A model generated the notes under the pieces. That model saw nothing but the letters and a program-made list of their open reading frames with translations. It made no database searches and had not been told where the DNA came from. This document shows, in pieces, positions 35,470-44,470 of a stretch of DNA of 64,000 bases (positions within the stretch are counted from its first letter, which is position 1; the number at the start of each line of letters is the position of its first letter). The position numbers and the translations under genes were made by a program. Origin of the DNA: an uncultured Acetatifactor sp. (GTDB lineage Bacteria; Bacillota; Clostridia; Lachnospirales; Lachnospiraceae); NCBI GenBank assembly GCA_910584235.1, contig CAJTZD010000013.1:25247-89246 (forward strand), given 5' to 3'.

Positions 35470-36249
35470 TCAGCCTCTTTCTCCGGCGTCTATCTCTTCT
35501 ATCCGGTAACCGCTGATCCGCAGAGCGTCTTTAATGGCCTTTTCGGACAGCCCCGTCTCTTCCATGAGTTCCCGGGGAGTGACTTTCCTGCGCAGTTCCT
35601 CCGAAAGCTCCCCTGCCTTGTCAGCCACCCGGTTCACTTTATCGGCGATTTTCTGATCATTCTCCGCATTGGCGGCGTGTTCTCTGATACATTCCTCGCA
35701 GGCATCCATGATCCGCTTTGCCAGCATTCCCTGAACCTCCGGGGCCTTTCCCGAAAAAGGCTCCCCGCCCAGGCTGCCCTGCCCCATGCCTGCCAATATC
35801 TCCACGCCCAGAGCCAGCGCCACGTTTCCCTCTCCGATCAGATCCTCCAAGGGTACCCCCTGTCCCGCGTAGAGCCTGGCAATATCCGCCGCCTCCCGCA
35901 GATAACTCTCCGTCAGCAGCTGCCTGGCAGACTTGTCCCCTGCCATAACGGCCATGGCATAGGCTTCCCGCTGTCCGTCGCTGTAAACGGGAAGCGCCCG
36001 GATCTCGTCCAGATACATCTGGAGATAATCCCTCTCCTCTCCGGTCAACAGCGCGTCCCGGTCAGGAGGCTCTCCAATGCCCACATTGTGCTTTCTCAGA
36101 TAGTCAAACACCATCTCGATCTGGGCATCCTTTAAATCAAGCGCGGCGAATTCTTCCCGGACCTGCTCCTCACCGATACAGTTGCCCTGCTCCTTTGCAA
36201 GCCTGCGCACCCTTTCCAGGGTCTGCGCAAATATGATTTCCTGATTCAC
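35470..36249 (-). CDS. Sigma-70-like protein lacking region 4
   Basis: 259 residues resembling the front part of a primary sigma factor. An N-terminal segment of about 55 residues ending in MVFDYLRKHNVGIG looks like sigma region 1.1. YLQMYLDEIRALP resembles region 1.2. AVMAGDKSARQLLTESYLRE and LYAGQGVPLEDLIGEGNVALALG match region 2.1-2.2. KVNRVADKAGELSEELRRKV and TPRELMEETGLSEKAIKDAL match region 3. The aromatic-rich promoter-melting part of region 2 and the whole -35-binding region 4 are missing. It could be a core-binding regulator or a degenerate sigma factor. It starts with GTG with AAGGAAA upstream. Confidence 0.7.
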   Translation of the reverse strand: MNQEIIFAQTLERVRRLAKEQGNCIGEEQVREEFAALDLKDAQIEMVFDYLRKHNVGIGEPPDRDALLTGEERDYLQMYLDEIRALPVYSDGQREAYAMAVMAGDKSARQLLTESYLREAADIARLYAGQGVPLEDLIGEGNVALALGVEILAGMGQGSLGGEPFSGKAPEVQGMLAKRIMDACEECIREHAANAENDQKIADKVNRVADKAGELSEELRRKVTPRELMEETGLSEKAIKDALRISGYRIEEIDAGERG

Positions 36250-36304
36250 TTTCCTTTTCCCCTTCTCCTTGAAAAAGCTGATCCTTTCCCCCGCTTCCCC
36301 ATTC

Positions 36305-37150
36305 TCATTTTACATGGGTATGCGTGAACAGATGCTGCTGGCAGTACTCATAATTGCCGTTGCATTTAGAGCAGAACCTGAATTCCAGATTCGGGTCGTC
36401 ATCCTCTGTCTGTCCGCACACCGCGCATTTATGCTTGGTTACCTTGGAATTGCGCCGGATGTCCTGCCGAAACTCCGCCCTGCGCTTCATCTGCTTCGGA
36501 GTCATGTGGATATGGCTCCTGGAGGTAATGAAGAAAATAATAAAATTCAGCAGAGAGGACACAATGACGATCCTGGTCACAAGGCCTCCCCGGAACAGGA
36601 AATCATACAACAGTACCACACCGTCCAGAATGCCCAGCCATTTCACTTTCACCGGAATGATGAACATCAAAAGCACCTGCATATCCGGAAATGTGGCGGC
36701 AAATGCCAGGAAAATGGACATATTGATATAATAGGTGCTGATCAGCAGGGACACAATCATGGAAGTACCCTCTAAGCCGGCGCCTCCGCCCGTCAAAAGG
36801 AACTGAATCCCCAGCCATACAAAACTGCCCAGAATCGTGAACAGCATGCCTGAGAACAGATACACATTGTAGCGGTAAGTGCCCCATGTGCGCTCCAGGG
36901 TAGTGCCGATATTATAGTAAAACAGAAGCATGATAATTGTAAACGGATCCAGCGAGGACGGAGGCACAATGACCCAGGTAAACAGCCTCCAGACCTGGCC
37001 GTGCAGCACTGCGTAAGGGTCCAGTGTCAGATAAAGAAGAAAATTCCCGTTGATCATCTGGATCACATAACCTGCCACATAGCATAAAATCAAAACCAGC
37101 GACAGATTGCTGATGGCATATTTCCCAAATTTCTTTTCAAAATTGCTCAT
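36305..37150 (-). CDS. Rhomboid-like membrane protein with C-terminal zinc ribbon
   Basis: 281 residues: about six membrane helices, with the rhomboid-fold features VWRLFTWVIVPPS and FYYNIGTTLERTWGTYRYN (an E-R-x-W-G pattern after helix 2). The catalytic GxSG of active rhomboids is absent, so it is probably a non-proteolytic relative. The cytoplasmic tail has CAVCGQ and FCSKCNGNYEYCQQH, four or more Cys/His residues fit for a zinc ribbon. ATG at 37150 and GTG at 37156 both follow the same GGAGGAG; I chose ATG. It lies first in a minus-strand run, divergent from the activase gene, 238 bases away. Confidence 0.72.
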   Translation of the reverse strand: MSNFEKKFGKYAISNLSLVLILCYVAGYVIQMINGNFLLYLTLDPYAVLHGQVWRLFTWVIVPPSSLDPFTIIMLLFYYNIGTTLERTWGTYRYNVYLFSGMLFTILGSFVWLGIQFLLTGGGAGLEGTSMIVSLLISTYYINMSIFLAFAATFPDMQVLLMFIIPVKVKWLGILDGVVLLYDFLFRGGLVTRIVIVSSLLNFIIFFITSRSHIHMTPKQMKRRAEFRQDIRRNSKVTKHKCAVCGQTEDDDPNLEFRFCSKCNGNYEYCQQHLFTHTHVK

Positions 37151-37283
37151 TTTCACTCACTCCTCCATAGAAACGCTTTCAAATCAATAGTATTTTATCA
37201 TTCCCGCTTCCATAAGTAAACCAAACTTTTCCTATTTTATATAAAAATCAGTTTTTTAATAAACTTTTAACAGGTAGAGATAT

Positions 37284-37312
37284 TTGCATTTTGGCCCGCA
37301 GTGTACTATAAT
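37284..37312 (+). promoter_or_regulatory. Predicted promoter of the activase operon
   Basis: TTGCAT (37284-37289) and a perfect TATAAT (37307-37312) are 17 bases apart. The transcript should start near 37319, giving a leader of about 70 bases. Confidence 0.7.
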
Positions 37313-37317
37313 GTCCT

Positions 37318-37346
37318 AGAATGTCAGTATGGGTCGACATTCTTTT
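37318..37346 (+). promoter_or_regulatory. Hairpin with U run at the very start of the activase mRNA
   Basis: AGAATGTC (37318-37325) and GACATTCT (37136-like arm at 37336-37343) form a perfect 8-bp stem with a 10-base loop, directly followed by TTTT. It begins at the predicted transcription start. It may protect the RNA 5' end or act as an early attenuator; the sequence alone cannot decide. Confidence 0.5.
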
Positions 37347-37388
37347 CCGGCCCCAGGGCCATGGTTAATTTCAGGAAGGATGATTTAC

Positions 37389-40300
37389 ATGGAATTCACA
37401 ACTAAAACAGCAGTCTCTGGCGATGCCGACGTACTTCTCGGCGATGCCGATGCATTTCTCGGCATTGATATAGGCTCCACCACAGTCAAGATTGCGATTC
37501 TGGACAATAAGCATCATATACTGTTTTCCGATTATGAGCGCCACTTTGCCAATATCCGGGAAACGCTCCGGGGACTTTTGGAGAAAGCCCGCGGGCAGCT
37601 TGGCAACCTGACGCTGCATCCCGTGATTACAGGTTCCGGCGGCCTGACTTTAGCCGGATGCCTGGAAGTACCTTTCACCCAGGAAGTCATAGCGGTAGCC
37701 TCCGCTCTCCGGGAGCTGGCGCCGAAGACGGACGTGGCCATTGAACTGGGCGGTGAGGATGCCAAAATCATTTATTTTGAGGGCGGCAATGTAGAACAGC
37801 GCATGAACGGCATCTGCGCAGGCGGCACAGGCTCTTTCATCGATCAGATGGCCTCCCTGATCCAGACTGACGCTTCCGGCCTGAACGAATATGCCAAAAA
37901 TTACAAATCCCTCTATGCCATAGCGGCCCGCTGCGGCGTGTTCGCCAAGACAGACATTCAGCCCCTGATCAATGAAGGGGCCACGAAAGAGGATCTGGCT
38001 GCCTCCATCTTCCAGGCTGTGGTGAACCAGACCATCTCCGGCCTGGCCTGCGGCAAGCCCATCCGGGGACATGTGGCGTTTCTGGGAGGTCCGCTGCACT
38101 TCCTCTCGGAACTGAAAGCGGCTTTCATCCGCACCCTGCGCCTTGACGACGACCATGTGATCTGCACGGACAATTCCCATCTGTTCGCAGCCATCGGCTC
38201 CGCTCTGAACGCAAAGCAGGAAAATGCCTGTTCCATGGAAGAAATGCTGCGCAGGCTGTCCTCCGATATCAAAATGGAGTTTGAGGTAGAGCGCATGGAG
38301 CCGCTTTTTGCCGACCAGAGCGCTTACGACGCGTTCAAACAGCGCCATGCAAAGGCTCATGTGGGCGCTATGCGGCTTTCCGATTACAAAGGCAACGCAT
38401 ACCTGGGCATCGACGCAGGCTCCACCACCACGAAGATCGCTTTGGTGGGCGAAGACGGAGCATTGCTGTATTCTTTCTACGCGGGAAACGACGGCAGCCC
38501 CATGAAGACAGCCATCCGTTCCTTAAAGGAAATCTATGAGCTGCTGCCGGAGGATGTACATATCGTGCGCTCCTGCTCCACAGGCTACGGCGAAGCGCTG
38601 ATGAAAGCGGCTTTCCTCTTAGACGACGGCGAGGTGGAAACCGTGGCCCATTACTACGCCGCCGCTTTCTTCAATCCGGATGTGGACTGTATCCTGGATA
38701 TCGGCGGCCAGGATATGAAGTGTATCAAGATCAAAGATCATGCCGTGGACAGCGTACTGCTCAACGAAGCCTGCTCCTCCGGCTGCGGCTCTTTCATCGA
38801 GACCTTTGCCAAATCCTTAAATTACAGTGTGGAAGATTTCGCCCAGGCCGCCATCTTCGCCGAGCATCCCATAGATCTGGGCACCCGCTGCACCGTATTC
38901 ATGAATTCCAGAGTCAAACAGGCCCAGAAAGAGGGCGCGGGGGTTCCCGATATTTCCGCGGGGCTTGCCTACTCTGTCATCAAGAACGCGCTGTTTAAGG
39001 TCATCAAAGTGTCCGACGCCTCAGAGCTGGGCAGGAATATCGTAGTCCAGGGAGGCACTTTCTACAACGACGCCGTCCTGCGCAGCTTTGAAAAGATTGC
39101 GGATTGTGAGGCAATCCGGCCCGACATCGCCGGCATCATGGGCGCTTTCGGCGCCGCGCTCATCGCCAGGGAGCATTTCCAGGAGGGCTACGAGACCAGT
39201 ATGCTCTCCTATGAGAAAATCTGCGCCCTGAAATACGAGACCAGCATGGCAAAGTGCAAAGGCTGTACCAACAGCTGCCGCCTGACCATCAACAAATTCT
39301 CAGGAGGCCGTCAGTACATCTCCGGCAACCGCTGTGAGAGAGGCATCGGCGGGCACAAAAATGCCCACAATGTACCCAATTTGTTCGATTATAAGCTGAA
39401 GCGCCTGTTCTCCTACGAATCTCTGGAGCCCGACAAGGCGCCAAGAGGCACAGTGGGCATTCCCAGAGTGCTGAATATGTACGAAAACTACCCTTTCTGG
39501 CATACTTTCTTCACCAAGCTGGGATACCGGGTAGTCCTCTCTCCCAGCTCCAACAGACAGATATACGAGCTGGGCATCGAGTCCATCCCCAGCGAATCCG
39601 AATGCTATCCGGCCAAGCTGGCCCACGGACATGTGGAATGGCTCATCAGACACAATGTGGATTTCATCTTCTATCCCGCCCTGTTTTATGAAAGGGATGA
39701 GGTGGAGGGGGCGAACAATCATTACAACTGCCCCATTGTCACCTCCTATTCGGAAAATATCAAGAATAATGTGGAGGCCGTCAGCAACGGCCAGGTCAGA
39801 CTGCGCAATCCTTTTCTGTCTTTCCGGGATTTGGACACGGCCACTCAGGCTCTGCAGCGGGAATTTAAGGAACTTCCCGCCGAGGACGTGGCTGCCGCCG
39901 GGAAAGCCGGCTGGGAGGAGATGAGCCATACCCGGGCCGATATACGCGCAAAGGGCGAGGAGGTCATTGCCTGGCTGGCAAAGACCGGAAAACGGGGCAT
40001 TGTGCTGGCCGGACGCCCCTACCATATCGACCCTGAGATCAACCACGGACTGCCGGAGCTGATCACTTCCTTTGACGTGGCCGTGCTCACCGAGGACTCC
40101 GTTTCCCATTTAGGCTGTCCGGAGAGACCTCTCATTGTCTCTGACCAGTGGATGTACCATTCCAGGCTTTATGCCGCGGCCAGCTACGTAAAAACCGTGG
40201 AGAATCTGGATCTGATCCAGCTGAACTCTTTCGGCTGCGGCCTGGATGCCGTCACAACGGATCAGGTCAGCGACATCCTGTCCGGCTCAGGCAAGATTTA

Positions 40301-41681
40301 CACCTGCCTGAAGATCGACGAAGTGAACAATCTGGGTGCCGCCAGAATCCGGGTCCGCTCCCTGCTGTCCGCCATCAAGGTACGGGAAAAGGCCCATAAG
40401 GAGCGCATCCTCCATTCTTCCGCTATTGAGAAGAAGCCTTTCACGGAAGAAATGCGGAAAAATTATACCATCCTGTGCCCCCAGCTGTCCCCGATCCATT
40501 TCGAGATCATGGAACCGGCATTCAATGCTTGCGGCTACAATTTCGTAGTATTGGATAATGACAATAGACACTCCGTGGATGTTGGGTTAAAATATGTAAA
40601 TAACGATGCCTGCTACCCCTCTCTTTTGGTGGTGGGACAGATCATGGAAGCCTTGCTGTCCGGAAAATATGATGTGGAAAAGACCGCCATCGTCATGTCC
40701 CAGACCGGAGGCGGGTGCCGGGCCACCAATTATGTAGGCTTCATCCGCAGAGCTCTGAAAAAGGCCGGCATGGAACAAATTCCCGTGATCTCCCTGAATC
40801 TGGCCGGCATCGAGAGCAACCCGGGCTTCCATCTCAATGGGAATATGCTGGTTCGTGCCGCCCTGGCCGCCCAGTTCGGCGACATCTTCATGCGCTGCGT
40901 ATACCGGATGCGTCCCTATGAGGCCGTACCGGGTTCAGTGGACGCCCTGCACAGAAAATGGGTGAAGAAAACCCAGGATTTCGTGTCCGCAAAGCATGTG
41001 AACTTCTTTCGATTCGGCAGAATGTGCCGGGATATCATCCGGGAGTTCGACGCGGTTCCTTTGCTGGACATCCAAAAGCCCAGAGTGGGCATTGTAGGCG
41101 AGATATTGGTAAAATTCTCCCCTGCGGGCAACAATCACCTGGTAGAACTTCTGGAAAGCGAGGGCGCGGAGGCCGTAGTGCCGGATCTGATGGATTTCAT
41201 GCTGTACTGCTTCTATAATCAGATCTACAAGGCGCAGCATCTGGGCACCAGCAAAAAGGCCGCGCGCCTTTGCAGTATGGGTATCTGGGCCATCGAACAT
41301 ATCCTGCGGGGCAGCATGGCAAAGGAATTCAAAAAATCCTCTCATTTTACCCCTCCGGTGCCCATCCGGACAATCGCCTCTTTTGCGGAGCCCATTGTCT
41401 CCATCGGCAACCAAACCGGGGAGGGCTGGTTCCTCACAGGGGAAATGGTGGAATTGATTCATGAAAGCGTGCCCAATATCGTATGCACCCAGCCTTTCGG
41501 CTGTCTGCCTAACCATGTGGTGGGCAAGGGGGTTATCAAAGCCCTGCACAAACACTATCCGGAGTCCAACATCGTGGCTATTGACTACGACCCGGGCGCC
41601 AGCGAGGTGAACCAGTTGAACCGCATCAAGCTGATGCTGTCCACCGCCCAGAGGAATCTGCATAATAAGAAAGGAATATAA
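37389..41681 (+). CDS. Giant 2-hydroxyacyl-CoA dehydratase activase-type fusion protein
   Basis: 1430 residues. Two BcrA/BadF/HgdC-type ATPase domains stand in tandem. The first (from residue 24, [15 protein letters not shown]) keeps its cluster cysteines in [10 protein letters not shown] and [10 protein letters not shown]; the second (from about 338, [15 protein letters not shown]) in [10 protein letters not shown] and [14 protein letters not shown]2229 domain follows ([35 protein letters not shown]), then an HgdB-like part ([28 protein letters not shown]). Classic activases use ATP to send one electron to a dehydratase. No dehydratase subunit genes are adjacent, so the partner is unknown or built in. 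Starts at 37380 and 37329 are in frame, but AAGG lies 9 bases before ATG 37389. Confidence 0.9.
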   Translation: MEFTTKTAVSGDADVLLGDADAFLGIDIGSTTVKIAILDNKHHILFSDYERHFANIRETLRGLLEKARGQLGNLTLHPVITGSGGLTLAGCLEVPFTQEVIAVASALRELAPKTDVAIELGGEDAKIIYFEGGNVEQRMNGICAGGTGSFIDQMASLIQTDASGLNEYAKNYKSLYAIAARCGVFAKTDIQPLINEGATKEDLAASIFQAVVNQTISGLACGKPIRGHVAFLGGPLHFLSELKAAFIRTLRLDDDHVICTDNSHLFAAIGSALNAKQENACSMEEMLRRLSSDIKMEFEVERMEPLFADQSAYDAFKQRHAKAHVGAMRLSDYKGNAYLGIDAGSTTTKIALVGEDGALLYSFYAGNDGSPMKTAIRSLKEIYELLPEDVHIVRSCSTGYGEALMKAAFLLDDGEVETVAHYYAAAFFNPDVDCILDIGGQDMKCIKIKDHAVDSVLLNEACSSGCGSFIETFAKSLNYSVEDFAQAAIFAEHPIDLGTRCTVFMNSRVKQAQKEGAGVPDISAGLAYSVIKNALFKVIKVSDASELGRNIVVQGGTFYNDAVLRSFEKIADCEAIRPDIAGIMGAFGAALIAREHFQEGYETSMLSYEKICALKYETSMAKCKGCTNSCRLTINKFSGGRQYISGNRCERGIGGHKNAHNVPNLFDYKLKRLFSYESLEPDKAPRGTVGIPRVLNMYENYPFWHTFFTKLGYRVVLSPSSNRQIYELGIESIPSESECYPAKLAHGHVEWLIRHNVDFIFYPALFYERDEVEGANNHYNCPIVTSYSENIKNNVEAVSNGQVRLRNPFLSFRDLDTATQALQREFKELPAEDVAAAGKAGWEEMSHTRADIRAKGEEVIAWLAKTGKRGIVLAGRPYHIDPEINHGLPELITSFDVAVLTEDSVSHLGCPERPLIVSDQWMYHSRLYAAASYVKTVENLDLIQLNSFGCGLDAVTTDQVSDILSGSGKIYTCLKIDEVNNLGAARIRVRSLLSAIKVREKAHKERILHSSAIEKKPFTEEMRKNYTILCPQLSPIHFEIMEPAFNACGYNFVVLDNDNRHSVDVGLKYVNNDACYPSLLVVGQIMEALLSGKYDVEKTAIVMSQTGGGCRATNYVGFIRRALKKAGMEQIPVISLNLAGIESNPGFHLNGNMLVRAALAAQFGDIFMRCVYRMRPYEAVPGSVDALHRKWVKKTQDFVSAKHVNFFRFGRMCRDIIREFDAVPLLDIQKPRVGIVGEILVKFSPAGNNHLVELLESEGAEAVVPDLMDFMLYCFYNQIYKAQHLGTSKKAARLCSMGIWAIEHILRGSMAKEFKKSSHFTPPVPIRTIASFAEPIVSIGNQTGEGWFLTGEMVELIHESVPNIVCTQPFGCLPNHVVGKGVIKALHKHYPESNIVAIDYDPGASEVNQLNRIKLMLSTAQRNLHNKKGI

Positions 41682-41712
41682 ATTTAGACAGAATCGGAAA
41701 GGAAAAAAGATT

Positions 41713-44007
41713 ATGGCAGGATTTGTTTTAAAAAAGGCAGAGACCATCCGCAGCAGTGAGCAGCCCGTGACCACTCTGTTCCTCATCTCACAGGGACGGC
41801 TGGAGGTAACATGCCCGGGAGGTTCCTATCAGATCAGGACCGGAGATGTGGCAGGCATCTGTGAGATTTGCTCTGAAATCCACTTTCTGACCTACACCGC
41901 CTTGGAGGACACGGTCCTCATGCCCTATCCGCTCACCAGCATGGAGGCCCTGGATAACCTGTTGATAAAGCGCCCCAGCATCGCAAAGCTGTTCATTCTG
42001 TCCCTCCTGCGCCAGTTCGGCGCCATGATGGAGCAGGCTTCCGTGTCGGAGGTCAGCAGCGCAAAGCTTTATCAGAGACTTCGGGCAGATTGCGAGCTGT
42101 ACGCCGCCCTGTGCGACCAGCATAAGGTGGCTTCCCGCATTCCCGCTGAAGTGGAAGAGATTCCTCCCTGTCTGGACGACTCCTGCGATGAATGGCTGAA
42201 CCTGTACTATACTTCGCTGAGACGTATCTACATGGGCCCGGATTCCGACATCCTGCTGCAGGAGCCGGGGCTATCCTTAGGGATGCTCCGGAAAGGCTCC
42301 CTGGATCTGAACAAGACATACCGGGTGCTGGACGCCCAGTGCCAGTACCGCTCCCAGATCTTAAGCTGTTATTACAGCCCCTCAGGGAACGACATGTTTG
42401 ATGCCATGACAAAGCTCTACTACCGCCTCTGCCAGGAGGGAGCGGACTCCCGGGAATTATATGGGCGCGTCTCCCGTCTGCTTCGCCTGCCCGAAGAATA
42501 TGACATTCCCCAGGAGTCCCAGGCCAGTGCCCGCGCGGAAGCTTTCCGCCGGAAAGAAGGCGCTCTGGCACACGCGGAGACTGCCCAGGGCATGGGAGAA
42601 AGCTCCGATGCGGATATCCTGAAGCTTCTGGAGGGTTCCCTGGAGACGATCCTGGATTATGCCGGGCTGAGCGGTGATAAAGAGACCGCTTTCCGGGAGC
42701 ATGTCAATCTCTATAAGGCCCGTCCGGACAAAAATTCTTCGGATGACGAGTGTACCCGTCTGCGCAGGATGCTGACAGATGAATTTTATCTCCTGTATAC
42801 GGAAGTCTTTGAGCGCTCCCTCTCAGTGCCCGCTCTGCCCATTCCCGTGCGCATGTTCCTCTATTTCGGGTATGTGGATGAGAAGCTGGCAGGAGAAGAC
42901 AACAGCATAGTACTTTATCGTCTGGCCAACTATATGAGCGAGCCGGGACAATGCGGTGTCTATACCTTTTACGACTGGCTGACGGCTATCTACGATGGTG
43001 AGAAAAATCCCAGCCGCAGCGAACTGGACGAGGATTACGACGACTTTATCTATATACAGAAGAAAAAAGGCAATCTCTCCGCCGCAGAGGTTACCGCCAT
43101 GGAAAACAACCGCCTGGAAAAGGTCCGCTATGAGCTCCAGAATCTGTTCCCCAGCGCAAACAAGGTGACATTTGGCCGGGTGACCACATACTGTCCGCTT
43201 TTTACGGCAGAGAACATGCTCAAGGATCTGAAAGACTCTTTCGTTACTCCGGAAAAGATAGGCGGCGCCCTGGCCATGCTCAAAGCGGTGGACTTTTCGG
43301 CCTTTTACCGGGAAACCATCGATTACGAAATGTCCCAGGCCATGAACCGGGAGCCCATGCATGTGGAATATCTGCCCGACATCATCCTCATGCCCAACGC
43401 GGGAATGAGAGGCTCTCTGTGGCAGGAAATCGAGGGCCGCAAGCGCAACAGCCCCAGCCGTATGATTCTGCCCGTCTTCTACATGGAGAATCTGGACACC
43501 GCCATTGTACGGATGACCGGAGAATTCCGCTGGGAGATGTGCAAGCGTATTCAGAGCGGCCGCTGGAACGATGTATCGGAGCCCTCCCTTACCAGCGAAT
43601 ATTTTGACTACATGCAGTTCTACAAAAAGAATACCGAATTGAGTAAGGACGCGAAAGAAAAGCTTCAGAACAGCCTGGTCAGAGCCAAGAACAGCTTCCG
43701 GGAAATGTTCGTCCGGGATTATATCACCTGGATCTTTTACGAGAGCAGCGGTTCGGCAAGGCTCAATAAGATTGCCCGCAGAATTCTCTTCCTGTACTGC
43801 CCGCTACCCGCTTCCATGGATGCCGGGCTGGAGCAGAACCCTATGTTCCAGGAATTGCTCAGCCGCCAGAAGATTCTCTCCGGGCAAAAGCTGCAAAAGC
43901 TCGGAATCCTCAAACAGAAGCTGCGCAACAGCGGTACGCCCGTTCCGGACTGCCTGGAGCAGGAGATTGCTTTCGTCTCCAGAAAGCCCGTTCCCGTGGT
44001 CTCTTAA
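41713..44007 (+). CDS. Protein with cyclic-nucleotide-binding-like N terminus, unknown function
   Basis: 764 residues. The first 110 look like a cNMP-binding / cupin beta-roll: TLFLISQGRLEVTCPGG, IRTGDVAGICEICSEIHFL, TALEDTVLMPYPL, then a helix (LLIKRPSIAKLFILSLLRQF) as in Crp-type domains. The phosphate-binding arginine cassette of true cAMP sensors is not obvious. No DNA-binding domain follows; instead there are about 650 mainly helical, acidic residues with no family I recognise (VRMFLYFGYVDEKLAGED, YTFYDWLTAIYDGEKNP, FVRDYITWIFYES). It starts 31 bases after the activase gene with AAAGGA upstream and shares its terminator, so the two very likely work together. Confidence 0.72.
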   Translation: MAGFVLKKAETIRSSEQPVTTLFLISQGRLEVTCPGGSYQIRTGDVAGICEICSEIHFLTYTALEDTVLMPYPLTSMEALDNLLIKRPSIAKLFILSLLRQFGAMMEQASVSEVSSAKLYQRLRADCELYAALCDQHKVASRIPAEVEEIPPCLDDSCDEWLNLYYTSLRRIYMGPDSDILLQEPGLSLGMLRKGSLDLNKTYRVLDAQCQYRSQILSCYYSPSGNDMFDAMTKLYYRLCQEGADSRELYGRVSRLLRLPEEYDIPQESQASARAEAFRRKEGALAHAETAQGMGESSDADILKLLEGSLETILDYAGLSGDKETAFREHVNLYKARPDKNSSDDECTRLRRMLTDEFYLLYTEVFERSLSVPALPIPVRMFLYFGYVDEKLAGEDNSIVLYRLANYMSEPGQCGVYTFYDWLTAIYDGEKNPSRSELDEDYDDFIYIQKKKGNLSAAEVTAMENNRLEKVRYELQNLFPSANKVTFGRVTTYCPLFTAENMLKDLKDSFVTPEKIGGALAMLKAVDFSAFYRETIDYEMSQAMNREPMHVEYLPDIILMPNAGMRGSLWQEIEGRKRNSPSRMILPVFYMENLDTAIVRMTGEFRWEMCKRIQSGRWNDVSEPSLTSEYFDYMQFYKKNTELSKDAKEKLQNSLVRAKNSFREMFVRDYITWIFYESSGSARLNKIARRILFLYCPLPASMDAGLEQNPMFQELLSRQKILSGQKLQKLGILKQKLRNSGTPVPDCLEQEIAFVSRKPVPVVS

Positions 44008-44035
44008 ACAGCATGCGCGCAAAAAGGATAAAAAG

Positions 44036-44072
44036 AAAATCCGGAGGCAATTCTTTCCTTTCCCCGGATTTT
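44036..44072 (+). terminator. Terminator of the activase operon
   Basis: AAAATCCGG (44036-44044) pairs with CCGGATTTT (44064-44072) with a 19-base loop; the T run is part of the stem end. The A-rich other side lets it work from the minus strand too. Confidence 0.55.
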
Positions 44073-44103
44073 CCATAAATATAATTCATATACGGCGGCC
44101 GCC

Positions 44104-44343
44104 TCAGGAGGCCGCCGCTTCCCGGCGTTCCAAATACTCCTGCAGCACTTCCGCCACTTCCTCTGCCCCCAGGCCCGACTCGGCCATTATCTCGCTCACA
44201 GCCTCCAGCTCCTTGCGCCGCTTCTCCTGGTACAGTTCCTCCAGTTCCCGCTTCTCCGACTCTACTCTGGTCTGCAGGGCCTCAATCATCTCCTGCTTTG
44301 CAGCTATTTTTTCTTCGATACTTTTACGCTGTCCTCTTGCCAT
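44104..44343 (-). CDS. Small coiled-coil protein
   Basis: 79 residues starting MARGQRKSIEEKIAAKQEMI. Heptad-like helices (about residues 8-50, for example ALQTRVESEKRELEEL) are followed by a short helix-turn part (MAESGLGAEEVAEVLQEYLE). This layout resembles small helical proteins such as DUF4315-like mobile-element proteins or H-NS-like oligomerisation domains, but I cannot assign one. AAAGGAG stands 6 bases before the ATG at 44343, a strong sign that it is real. Its stop codon lies in the loop of a GC-rich hairpin (about 44093-44117). Confidence 0.65.
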   Translation of the reverse strand: MARGQRKSIEEKIAAKQEMIEALQTRVESEKRELEELYQEKRRKELEAVSEIMAESGLGAEEVAEVLQEYLERREAAAS

Positions 44344-44470
44344 ATACTTCTCCTTTCCTCGGACCGCTCCCAATCCTTTTCTACAAGTATATGGACAAGA
44401 TCCGGAAAATATTCCTGGAAAATTGTTATTTTTTACATATACCTTTCAAATATTGATCCCGGCATACCGC

